Shown: piece by piece, positions 1 through 7,461 of the stretch
Layout: every line of letters begins with the position of its first letter
Position numbering within the stretch: position 1 is the first letter of the stretch
Source: an uncultured Dorea sp.
GTDB taxonomy: Bacteria; Bacillota; Clostridia; Lachnospirales; Lachnospiraceae
Assembly (NCBI GenBank): GCA_910578495.1
Contig: CAJTRE010000023.1
Coordinates: forward strand, 1-46,147
Direction of reading: 5' to 3'
Length of the DNA stretch: 46,147 bases
The notes under the pieces: model-generated
What the model saw: only the letters and a program-made list of their open reading frames with translations
What the model was told of the DNA's origin: nothing
Databases searched by the model: none
Position numbers and translations under genes: made by a program

Positions 1-789
1 TAGGTAAACCTCGACATCGGGAGCATTACCATATTCGTATCCGGATGTTGGCAGCCATTCTGTTACGATACGTCGTTCTAATTCCTGAATAGACTGATTA
101 GTACCCTCTCCAGAAAATATTGCCCATGTAGCCGCTGGCACGATGTATTCTTCAAGGTCATTCTTTGCTTGTGAAGTTGATACCGCAATATAATACTTCC
201 AAGGTTCCGAATCATTACATGTGCTGACGCCAAGCACTCCCATAGGCGGCGTATCCATCATACCGATTAATCTCTGCAATGTTCCGTTCATAGAGATTTC
301 CTGCCACTTTGGAGGTATGACCGTAAAATTTTTTTCAATATCCTTATGAAGCGGTACAGATACGCCTACAATACGGAATGCATCTTTTGTTTCAATTCGA
401 TAATTCATTTCTTCCACTCCTTTAACTGTAATTTTAAATAAGATAGGTGGGAAGGATTTTACGGATACACCCCCATTTTTAACAGCAGATGGGGCGATTC
501 CATGAACAGACTGAAATGCTCTGTTAAATGCAGTAGGGGAATTATATCCATATTTTCCTGCTACATCAATGATTTTCATGCTTTTACCCTGTAAGTCTAC
601 AGCGGCAAGTGACATTTTCCTCCTACGAATATATTCAGATAAAGAAATCCCTGCCATATAGGTAAACATTCTCTGAAAATGATAAGAAGAACAACAGGCA
701 ATCCGCCCAAGCTGTTCATAATCCATTTCGTCTGTCAAATGTTCCTCGATATAACTAATTGCATCATTTAATCTTTCAATCCATTCCAT
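1..789 (-). CDS. AraC-family regulator with GyrI-like effector domain (3' end outside window)
   Basis: The frame is open from the ATG at 789 down to base 1, so 263 codons are visible and the C-terminus lies off the left edge. Residues about 8-105 form a double helix-turn-helix of the AraC/XylS type, with the family signatures CCSSYHFQRMF and YGYNSPTAFNRAFQ. From about residue 128 a GyrI/Bacterial transcription activator effector-binding domain follows (MNYRIETKDAFRIVGV, later WKYYIAVS). Family knowledge: such proteins bind small hydrophobic or cationic ligands and activate nearby efflux or detoxification genes. The ATG is preceded by AGGAGG at good spacing. A promoter is visible at 820-848. 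Ligand and targets cannot be told. The next gene on the same strand ends at 870, so the regulator may also be reached by readthrough from it. Confidence 0.9.
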   Translation of the reverse strand, partial: MEWIERLNDAISYIEEHLTDEMDYEQLGRIACCSSYHFQRMFTYMAGISLSEYIRRRKMSLAAVDLQGKSMKIIDVAGKYGYNSPTAFNRAFQSVHGIAPSAVKNGGVSVKSFPPILFKITVKGVEEMNYRIETKDAFRIVGVSVPLHKDIEKNFTVIPPKWQEISMNGTLQRLIGMMDTPPMGVLGVSTCNDSEPWKYYIAVSTSQAKNDLEEYIVPAATWAIFSGEGTNQSIQELERRIVTEWLPTSGYEYGNAPDVEVYL

Positions 790-819
790 AACAAAAATCC
801 TCCTGTCAGTTTTTAGTAT

Positions 820-848
820 ATATTACGATTCCGTTTTTTTCCTCTCAA
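820..848 (-). promoter_or_regulatory. Candidate sigma-A promoter of the AraC/GyrI regulator
   Basis: On the minus strand TTGAGA (848-843) and TAATAT (825-820) are separated by 17 bases, about 30 bases upstream of the start codon. Five of six bases match the -35 consensus and four to five the -10. No operator-like repeat is obvious. Confidence 0.5.
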
Positions 849-869
849 TCTCTGCACGAAAAAGAGAGA

Positions 870-1508
870 TTACATTTTCTGAGCTCTCCAAGGTCTGTTT
901 TTTCCAAGCCATCCCTGTTCAGCCCAATACTTTCCGTCAAAATATTCGGGGTTATTTTTATGTAATGATTTTTGCATCATACGGCAGAAATAAAATTTTA
1001 TCCTTGTAATTGCATTGACCATTGTAGGTTTTTTATAGTTGATACTCGACATTTTTTTCGACAACCGCTTCATCTTTTTAGTAAGTTCGGAACGTTTCTT
1101 TTTGGAAAGTTTTTCCCAGATAATATCTTCCATTAGTTTACCTGTAAATATTGTGATTTTGGAAATACCCCACCATGAAAGGCTGTGTTTTATATCTTTT
1201 GCCGCTGACTTTGCTCCCGCACCAAGGCATTGCGTAATAATAACCGCCCGTTTTGTAAACGTTTCGGAAGCCGGGCGGTGTGGCATCCACAAATAGGCAA
1301 AATGGTCAAGCAATGTTTTCATAGAGCCCGTTGTATGCATTACATAAGCAGGAGATGTCATCACAATCAAATCAGATTCCAACAAGGACGCCGCAATTAT
1401 TTGTATGTACTCGGCATCCTTGCATGTATGTTCGCTTTTCAATATACAGTTTGTGCATCCCAAACAAAAACCATGTTTTTCTGTTCCATTTATAACTGTA
1501 ATCTTCAT
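870..1508 (-). CDS. Flavodoxin-family NAD(P)H-dependent oxidoreductase, apparently internally deleted
   Basis: The 212-residue product resembles flavodoxin-fold NAD(P)H oxidoreductases/iron-sulfur flavoproteins. It has an N-terminal beta strand (MKITVINGTEKHG), a cysteine motif CLGCTNC at about 15-21, a SPAYVMHTTGSMKTLLDH segment that normally lines the flavin, and a C-terminal tail ending KYWAEQGWLGKNRPW. What is odd is that the first strand runs straight into the cysteine motif. In the family about 30-40 residues with the FMN phosphate-binding loop and first helix normally lie between them, so an in-frame deletion near 1466-1475 is likely and FMN binding may be lost. It follows the TetR gene with only three bases between stop and start, so the two are one operon. 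The start ATG overlaps the end of that intergenic gap. Confidence 0.75.
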   Translation of the reverse strand: MKITVINGTEKHGFCLGCTNCILKSEHTCKDAEYIQIIAASLLESDLIVMTSPAYVMHTTGSMKTLLDHFAYLWMPHRPASETFTKRAVIITQCLGAGAKSAAKDIKHSLSWWGISKITIFTGKLMEDIIWEKLSKKKRSELTKKMKRLSKKMSSINYKKPTMVNAITRIKFYFCRMMQKSLHKNNPEYFDGKYWAEQGWLGKNRPWRAQKM

Positions 1509-1511
1509 TGA

Positions 1512-2084
1512 TTATATCTCCAAAATATCGTGTAAAACTTGTGTATGAAATATCTTACGATTTTCTCTCTTACTGAGGTCAATTCCAAATGTCTGTGATA
1601 TGGTCTCATATCGCAAGAACATTTGCTGCATAATGGTAATCAAATACAGGGTCTTTCGATTTATTGCCGCTTCATCAAGGTCAGGACGGCAGGCAGTGAC
1701 AAGTGGAAGATATGCCGCATAAGTTCTGTAAGTATTGTCTCCTTCCTTTGGTGACTGCATATCAGTAAGAACGGAAATCTTGGAAACGGTATAATGTTCA
1801 AACAGAAAATCAAGCGTCATATTGCCGAGGTACTCCAACTTCTCAAAGGGGGTAAATCCTTCTGTCTTCTCCCGTATATTCTGAAACTGCTCGACTGTTC
1901 TATTTATCATACGCTCAATACATTGCTCAATAAGTGTATCTTTATTTCCAAAATGATAATTCACAAGACCTAAACCAACACCCGCTCTTTTGCATATTTC
2001 ACGCACTGTAATTCCATCTAAATGCTCGCCTTTTTCTTCGATAAGTTTAATTGTCGCCCGTATGATTACGTCTTTATTATCCAC
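1512..2084 (-). CDS. TetR/AcrR-family transcriptional repressor
   Basis: This 190-residue protein has an N-terminal TetR DNA-binding domain (residues about 5-55: ITVREICKRAGVGLGLVNYHFGNKDTLIEQC, with the characteristic VNYHFGNKD recognition turn) and a helical ligand-binding C-terminal domain. The start is GTG at 2084, chosen because AGGAGG (2096-2091) sits six bases upstream. It is the first gene of a two-gene operon with the flavodoxin-type oxidoreductase, so it probably controls that enzyme. Two perfect TGAAC-N3-GTTCA palindromes flank its own -10 box, which strongly suggests autorepression. The inducer is unknown. Confidence 0.92.
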   Translation of the reverse strand: MDNKDVIIRATIKLIEEKGEHLDGITVREICKRAGVGLGLVNYHFGNKDTLIEQCIERMINRTVEQFQNIREKTEGFTPFEKLEYLGNMTLDFLFEHYTVSKISVLTDMQSPKEGDNTYRTYAAYLPLVTACRPDLDEAAINRKTLYLITIMQQMFLRYETISQTFGIDLSKRENRKIFHTQVLHDILEI

Positions 2085-2097
2085 GCTGTGCCTCCTA

Positions 2098-2145
2098 TTG
2101 AACGTTGTTCAACCACATTATACTGAACGCCGTTCAAAAAATCAA
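2098..2145 (-). promoter_or_regulatory. TetR-gene promoter with twin palindromic operators
   Basis: On the minus strand TTGATT (2145-2140) and a perfect TATAAT (2122-2117) are 17 bases apart. Two perfect palindromes lie at 2124-2136 (TGAACGCCGTTCA, inside the spacer) and 2098-2112 (TTGAACGTTGTTCAA, over the transcription start). Their centres are 25 bp apart and they share TGAAC-N3-GTTCA. The position fits occlusion of RNA polymerase by two TetR dimers. Confidence 0.8.
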
Positions 2146-2336
2146 GAGATTGAGGCAAATGAATGCTGCAACTTCCATTCCAGTATTTCCCGGCATTTCT
2201 ATATCCAACAAAATCAGGTCATAAAAAAGCCATTTTCTGTAATATTCTTTCGAATACTGCAAGTGTCGCTTCCCCGCAAACTATTCCCAAGAAATGATTA
2301 CAAAAAACATAGCCATGACTGAAATAGAGTATTTAC

Positions 2337-2369
2337 AAACCTTGACAGGGAGGTGTCAAGGTTTATAAA
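2337..2369 (+). promoter_or_regulatory. YafY-gene promoter overlapped by an 11-bp inverted repeat
   Basis: AAACCTTGACA (2337-2347) and TGTCAAGGTTT (2354-2364) are perfect inverted repeats separated by GGGAGG. The left arm contains a consensus -35 TTGACA (2342-2347), and the right arm runs into the -10 TATAAA (2364-2369) after a 16-base spacer. A protein bound here would block transcription, so autoregulation by the WYL regulator that follows is likely. Confidence 0.75.
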
Positions 2370-2397
2370 ATAAAATGGCAGCAAAGGAGGGAAATAT

Positions 2398-3294
2398 TTG
2401 AAAGAAAGCAGACTGTTCAAAATTGTGTACTATATCTTAGAGAATGGGCGCATAACAGCTTCCGAATTGGCAGAAAAATTTGAAGTATCAGTGCGGACAA
2501 TTTATCGTGATATAGATGTAATAAGTAGTGTGGGTATTCCTATCTATGTGACAACGGGAAGAAACGGCGGCATACAGATACTTGAAAACTATGTTTTGGA
2601 TAAAGCCCTTTTTTCTGAAAAAGAGAAGCAAGACATATTAGCGGCTTTGCAAAGTGTATCGGTTGTAAACAGCACTTATGAAAAGGATATGTTGACGAAA
2701 TTATCTGCTCTTTTTAATGTCAATTCCGATAATTGGTTTGAAGTAGATTTTTCACGTTGGAGAAGCAAAACACAGGATAGCATTACCTTTGAATTACTGA
2801 AAAATGCCGTTATCTCTCATAGGGCGGTAAGTATCATGTATGTAAACTCTTATGGGAGAAAGAGCCAGAGAAAAATCTATCCGATTAAAATGATGTATCG
2901 TGCAAAGGAGTGGTATATCAAGGCTTACTGTGTTGATAAAGTGGATTTCCGTATTTTCAAATTTAATCGTATTCTTGAAACGAAAATGCTATCAGAAGAA
3001 TTTACGCCAATGGAATATCCTAAATCAGCAGATGAGCCAAAAAGAAAATACAACAAAATATCCCTTTGCTTTCCAAAAGAAATGGCATATCGTGTATATG
3101 ATGAATTTGAGGGAAACGAAATAGAAGAAATGGAAAACGGCGACCTCATGGTTTCCTCTGAAATGCCAGAGGATAACTGGCTGATAGGATATCTGCTTTC
3201 TTTTGGAACGCAGGTTACAGTAATTGAGCCTGCCTATTTGCAAAAATTTTTATCTGATGAAGCGAAAAAAATATACGAAAAAAACAAAACATGA
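2398..3294 (+). CDS. YafY-type HTH/WYL-domain transcriptional regulator
   Basis: The 298-residue protein starts with a DeoR-like winged helix (residues about 1-60: RITASELAEKFEVSVRTIYRDIDVISSVGIPIY, then GGIQIL). A WYL domain follows at about 135-200, containing EWYIKAYCVD and an FRIFKFNRI strand, and then a WCX-type C-terminal extension. Start choice is the TTG at 2398 behind AAAGGAGGG (2383-2391). Family knowledge: WYL domains sense small ligands or nucleic acid, and YafY proteins usually repress an adjacent gene. A second copy of its putative half-site lies over its own stop codon and ahead of the acetyltransferase, so both genes may be controlled together. Confidence 0.9.
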   Translation: MKESRLFKIVYYILENGRITASELAEKFEVSVRTIYRDIDVISSVGIPIYVTTGRNGGIQILENYVLDKALFSEKEKQDILAALQSVSVVNSTYEKDMLTKLSALFNVNSDNWFEVDFSRWRSKTQDSITFELLKNAVISHRAVSIMYVNSYGRKSQRKIYPIKMMYRAKEWYIKAYCVDKVDFRIFKFNRILETKMLSEEFTPMEYPKSADEPKRKYNKISLCFPKEMAYRVYDEFEGNEIEEMENGDLMVSSEMPEDNWLIGYLLSFGTQVTVIEPAYLQKFLSDEAKKIYEKNKT

Positions 3295-3312
3295 CATTAG
3301 ATGTCAAGGTTT
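3292..3312 (+). promoter_or_regulatory. Second YafY-type operator candidate before the acetyltransferase gene
   Basis: TGTCAAGGTTT at 3302-3312 is identical to the right arm of the repeat at 2354-2364. It is paired with an imperfect left arm, TGACA at 3292-3296, after a five-base gap. It overlaps the stop codon of the regulator. I do not see a strong -35/-10 pair with it. Confidence 0.5.
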
Positions 3313-3354
3313 AACTGTTACAATATGGGTGTAACGCATTTAAGGAGGAAAAGT

Positions 3355-4116
3355 ATGAGCGAACAATTTATAAACTTGACGATTGAAAATATAGATAAAG
3401 AGCATTTATGTTGTGCGATTGCCGATAAAAAACATCAAGTAGGAGTAACTGTAAAAAAGAATTGGTTGAGAGAACGGATTGCGGAGGGGCACGTTTTTCG
3501 GAAACTTAATGAAAAGGGAAAAGTTTTTATTGAATATGCTCCCTTGGAAACTGCGTGGGTGCCCGTTCATGGAAATGAGTATTTGTATATTTATTGTCTT
3601 TGGGTAGCGGGTTCTTTCAAAGGGAAAGGGTATGCAAAATCTCTGATTGAGTATTGTGTCAATGACGCAAAAGAAAAAGGAAAATCGGGTATCTGTATTC
3701 TTAGCTCCAAAAAGAAAAAACCATTTTTAGCAGACAAGAAATTTTTACTCAAATATGGTTTTGAAGTCGTTGATACCGTAAAAAATGAATATGAATTATT
3801 AGCATTGTCTTTCAATGGGGAAAAACCGTTTTTTTCTGAAAGCGTAAAAGAAATGAAAATCAGCGAACAGGAATTAACAATCTATTATGGCTTGCAATGT
3901 CCATACATTCCAAACTGTATTGAACAAGCACAAGAATACTGCAACAGAAACAGCATACCATTAAATTTGATTGCCGTAGACACTTTAGAGAAAGCTAAAA
4001 ATCTTCCTTGCATCTTTAATAACTGGGCTGTCTTTTATCATGGGGAGTATGAAACAAACCATCTTCTTAATGAAACCTTATTGAAAAAGAAGTTTTTCAT
4101 GAATCCAACAGAATAG
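3355..4116 (+). CDS. GNAT acetyltransferase with C-terminal YoaP-like domain
   Basis: The start ATG at 3355 is chosen over an upstream in-frame start because AAGGAGG (3342-3348) lies seven bases ahead, giving 253 residues. The N-terminal two thirds is a GNAT acetyltransferase, with the acetyl-CoA loop GSFKGKGYAKSLIEYC at about 83-98. The C-terminal third (ELTIYYGLQCPYIPNCIEQAQEYC) matches the YoaP-type thioredoxin-like domain, with a CPYIPNC cysteine pair. Family knowledge: these proteins are frequent neighbours of YafY/WYL regulators in clostridial accessory regions; the acetylated substrate is unknown. It is closely linked to the regulator upstream and ends before a strong terminator. Confidence 0.88.
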   Translation: MSEQFINLTIENIDKEHLCCAIADKKHQVGVTVKKNWLRERIAEGHVFRKLNEKGKVFIEYAPLETAWVPVHGNEYLYIYCLWVAGSFKGKGYAKSLIEYCVNDAKEKGKSGICILSSKKKKPFLADKKFLLKYGFEVVDTVKNEYELLALSFNGEKPFFSESVKEMKISEQELTIYYGLQCPYIPNCIEQAQEYCNRNSIPLNLIAVDTLEKAKNLPCIFNNWAVFYHGEYETNHLLNETLLKKKFFMNPTE

Positions 4117-4158
4117 GCAGGCGGAGGAACGCAAGTATGTTGAAGAACGCCGAAAAAG

Positions 4159-4189
4159 CGGAGCTGTAATGATACAGTTCCGTTTTTTT
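4159..4189 (+). terminator. Rho-independent terminator after the acetyltransferase
   Basis: CGGAGCTGTA (4159-4168) pairs with TACAGTTCCG (4173-4182) with one G-U pair and a four-base loop, followed by seven T residues. Confidence 0.85.
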
Positions 4190-4264
4190 ATGGCATGATT
4201 TTTTTGGATAAAAAACAGTCTATGAATCCTCCGCAAATCTATCATTGTGTTGTGGCGTTGAATA

Positions 4265-4292
4265 TTGACAAATTACTGGGGGGGGGTATAAT
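4265..4292 (+). promoter_or_regulatory. Pel-operon promoter with a nine-G tract in the spacer
   Basis: A perfect TTGACA (4265-4270) and a perfect TATAAT (4287-4292) are separated by 16 bases, nine of which are an uninterrupted G run (4278-4286). Slippage in such a run changes the spacing between the boxes and therefore promoter strength; the optimum of 17 would be reached with ten Gs. The next gene start is at 4341. Confidence 0.75.
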
Positions 4293-4340
4293 ATGAAAAT
4301 GATAATATATAAGAAAATTTAAGGAGGAACTATACGGGTC

Positions 4341-6512
4341 ATGGATGTTTTATTAATTGGTGGCGGAAGCAATATGATGAATGCCATGATTGATAAATGC
4401 AACAAAAGCGGGCATCGTGTTTTTCTGCTGACAGGGAAGAGGGAAAGGCGCTTTTCAGATAAGCGTGTGTTTGAAAGATACAATTTTGAATATGATAACG
4501 AAATTGTAAAAGATATTTATAGGAGTATTAGTCCGGATATTACGATTTTTATGGGGGCATATGATACGAATTTTGACTGGAGTACAGCGAGAGAGGAAAT
4601 TGTGCGTTATACAACGGGATTTATGAATATTCTGTCTGCATACTCTGTGTTGAAAAAGGGACGTTTTGTGTACTTCTCATCTCAGGAGGTTTTTGGGAAT
4701 CCTCATGGAGAGGCTGTTTCGGAAGAGGAGCCGCTGTCGCCCCAAGGCTTTAAGGCTATGGCGTTAGCGCAGGGAGAAGAAATCTGTTCAAATTACAGAA
4801 AGGCTCAAGGGCTGGATATAATGGTTCTTCGTTTTGACCATGTATACGGCATACCGGGCAAGAACCAAAGGGAAGATAATCCATGTTTCAGGATGTGTCT
4901 GGAGGCATTAAAGACCGGCAGCATATCAGCTAATGGCAGACATGCTTTTTCTATGTTATATCTGAAAGATGCAATAGAATTGGCTTATAAGGCGATAACA
5001 GAGGAAATGCCGAAAGAGTGTTGTTATCATATATCTTCTATGGAAGAGATTGATGAGCTGCAGCTTGCGTAGTTGATATGCCGGAAGATGGCGGCGAATA
5101 TACAGGTTATAGATAATACCGTAGGAGACGGATTTAGGATTATTTTGGACGGCAGTAAATACCAGAAAGAGTATGGACAGAAGATTTTTAATGATTATGA
5201 AAAGGGAGTGGCAAAGACCGTACAGTATATGGAGCGCCACAGAAATTTCTTTATCGGATTGGAGGATACAGACGGAAAGGGATATAACAGACTGACACAT
5301 CATATTCGGATTATTATAAGTAAGCTGATTCCATTTATAGAGAATATAATTATGTTTATTCCGTTTTTTGTATTGAATAATAGAGCGGTGGGCAGCCAGT
5401 ATTTTGACAGACTGGATTTTTATCTGCTCTATGTACTTTTGTTTGCTGTTGTTCATGGGCAGCAGCAGGCCGTTTTTTCTGCCATATTAGCGGCGGCTGG
5501 ATATTTTTTTGGAGAGATGTATGAACGAACCGGCTTTGAGATTGTTCTGGATTACAGTACATATGTATGGATTGCACAGCTATTTATCGTGGGTATGGTT
5601 GTGGGGTATATGAAGGATCAGCTAAGAGACATCCAAATCGAAAACGGAGAAGAGATTCAATATCTGAAGAGGAAAATGGATGATATTGCTGATATTAATG
5701 ATACGAATGTAGAAATGAAACAGAACTTCGAAGTGCAGGTTATCAATCAGAGGGACAGTTTGGGCAAGATTTATGAGCTTACCTCCAGTCTGGATCATTA
5801 TGCGCCGGAGGAGGTGCTGTTTTATGCGGCGAAGGTCCTTTCTAGGTTAATGGATAGTAAATCTGTGGCAGTATATGTTGTGGCGAATAGAGATTATGCC
5901 AGATTGTTTTCAGCTACCTCGCCGGAAGCGCGGGAATTGGGGAACTCTATTAAGTACAGCGCTATGGAGGAACTTTTTTGTGAACTGAAGGAGCGTCGTG
6001 TTTATATTAATAGAAATATGAGGAAGGATTTTCCTTTGATGGCGTCGGCAGTGTATGAACAAGAGCAGATGAGATTTATTCTGCTGCTATGGGATATTCC
6101 CTGGCAGCGGATGACACTGGCGGAAGCAAACCGTTTTGCGATTGTCAGCGCCCTTATAAGAGACGCCGCTGTGCGTGCGGAACGGCATTTGAAGACATTA
6201 AAAAACCGGCGTTACGTGGAGGAAACGGAGATATTAAATGTAGAAGCTTTTGAAATGCTTGTAAAAGCCTTTTTAGATGCTAAGGCACAAGGATTGACGG
6301 AATGTGAGCTTATGAGTGTTCCAGTGAAAAAGGCGGACTGGGAAAGGGTGTCTGACAAATTAAAGCAGGTTGTACGCCAAACAGATTATCTTGGAGTCCG
6401 AGAAGACAAAGAACTGCATATTCTGCTTCCGAACACAAATAAGGAAGGCGCGGATATTGTAAAGAAACGGCTGCAGGATATGGGAATCTCTGCCAGAGAG
6501 CGGGTGATTTAG
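4341..6512 (+). pseudogene. pelD: Epimerase-PelD fusion interrupted by an in-frame TAG
   Basis: One reading frame of 723 sense codons and one internal TAG (5070-5072) spans this interval; similarity to a single protein continues on both sides of the stop. Residues 1-about 300 are an NAD-dependent epimerase/dehydratase-like Rossmann domain (LLIGGGSNMM; YFSSQEVFGNPHGE), but no YxxxK catalytic motif is seen (GFKAMALAQGE in its place). Then come about four membrane segments (about 330-430), a helical linker, a GAF-like domain and a C-terminal degenerate GGDEF domain. That domain keeps RQTD at 679-682, the RxxD cyclic-di-GMP inhibitory site, while the GGDEF position reads EDKEL. This architecture is that of PelD, the c-di-GMP receptor of Pel polysaccharide synthesis, with an epimerase fused in front as reported for some Firmicutes. 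The start at 4341 follows AAGGAGG (4321-4327). Restart at the TTG right after the TAG is possible but has no ribosome binding site. Confidence 0.8.
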
Positions 6513-7451
6513 ATGACGGATGAGAAGATTTTTCTGCTGGTGCTTGTCGTAAATTTTTTAGTGGCGGCTGTTTATTTTCTTTGGAATACGGTGTTTGTGA
6601 CTACCCTTGGGGGAAAAAAGCGAAGGGAGAAGCTTAAAGATAACAGAAGAACGTATTTGCTTCGATTTGTCGTTATGCTTCTTAGCCCGGTTGTGGGACC
6701 ATTGTTTTTTTTCTTTTCTTTTCTGATTTTCAAGCTGCCCTTTTGGATGGAAATGAATTTGGCAGATGTGGTATTCAGCAAAGAGCGGGTAAGGACTCAA
6801 ATGAAAGCAGACGAGGAGCGGGAGAGAAATGTGGTTCCTTTGGAGGAAGCTATATCGGTCAACGAGAAGACCAGGCTTCGAATGGTAATGATGAACGTCT
6901 TGAAAGGGGATATCCAGTCTTCACTGTCTGCAATTTCGTAGGCGATAAACGTCAAAGATTCGGAAACATCTCACTATGCGGCTTCTGTTTTGAGCAGTGA
7001 ATTAAATGAATTTCGTATCAACGTGCAGAAAATATATGTGGAGATGCAAAAGAATCCGGAACAAGGGGAATTCGGGGAACAAATGCTTGATTATATGAAC
7101 CGCGTTTTGGAGCAGAAAGTATTTACAGAGATTGAACAGAGCCGGTTTGTACATATGATGGATGAGACGGCGGAGCTGCTTTACGAAAACAGCAGGGGCA
7201 GTCTTACTGCAAAACGGTGCGAAGGCATCTGTCTGAGGCACATTGAGATAAAAGATTTTGAAGTGGGAGAAAAATGGTGTATGAGACTGGCGGAGCTGCA
7301 TCCGCTGGAATTGGCGGCTTATACATGCAAATTGAAATTATATTTTACAATGAACAATAAAGAAGCTTTTTTTGAGGCTCTTGAAGCTTTGAAAAAATCG
7401 GATGTGGTGATTGATCATGAAACGCTTGAGTTAATCAGGCTGTTCAGTTAG
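6513..7451 (+). pseudogene. pelE: PelE-like membrane/TPR protein interrupted by an in-frame TAG
   Basis: The start codon abuts the stop of the pelD frame. Two membrane segments lie at about 6-25 (FLLVLVVNFLVAAVYFLW) and 48-75, then a soluble helical region. TAG at 6939-6941 (codon 143) interrupts it, but the same frame continues without other stops to 7451 with a convincing helical, TPR-like sequence (MRLAELHPLELAAYTCKLKLYF). The total would be 312 residues plus the stop. In Pel systems PelE is a small membrane protein with TPR repeats encoded right after PelD, which fits order and topology. Assignment rests on position and architecture more than on strong sequence motifs. As it stands only the membrane part would be made. 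Confidence 0.7.
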
Positions 7452-7461
7452 GGGTGGTTGT

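Larger units (their letters stand above)
2085..2397. other. Intergenic region between divergent TetR and YafY regulators
   Basis: This 313-base gap contains the TetR promoter and operators (2098-2145) and the YafY-gene promoter with its inverted repeat (2337-2369). Between about 2146 and 2336 I see no convincing gene, only AT-rich sequence without a ribosome binding site in front of a reasonable frame. Confidence 0.6.

Noticed and set aside
1039..1511. Two plus-strand open frames opposite the oxidoreductase gene
   Set aside because: They lie opposite a well-supported gene, have no ribosome binding site and no recognisable protein motif.
1990..2322. A 110-codon plus-strand frame across the TetR start and promoter
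   Set aside because: It covers the TetR gene, its promoter and operators and has no ribosome binding site.
4118..4198. Open stretch reading QAEERKYVEERRKSGAV before the terminator
   Set aside because: It has no start codon of its own and is only 26 codons; it might be the 3' tail of a mobile-element gene, but nothing in the window supports that.
5073..5108. Independent start of a second gene at the TTG after the amber codon
   Set aside because: No ribosome binding site, and the residues after it complete the epimerase domain, so a split gene is the better explanation. Weak restart cannot be excluded.
4956..5577. Minus-strand frames opposite the epimerase-PelD gene
   Set aside because: Shadow frames; the plus strand has continuous homology to PelD here.
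4341..7451. Reassigned TAG codon or pyrrolysine use
   Set aside because: Several intact neighbouring genes end with TAG, and no amber-decoding machinery is in the window.
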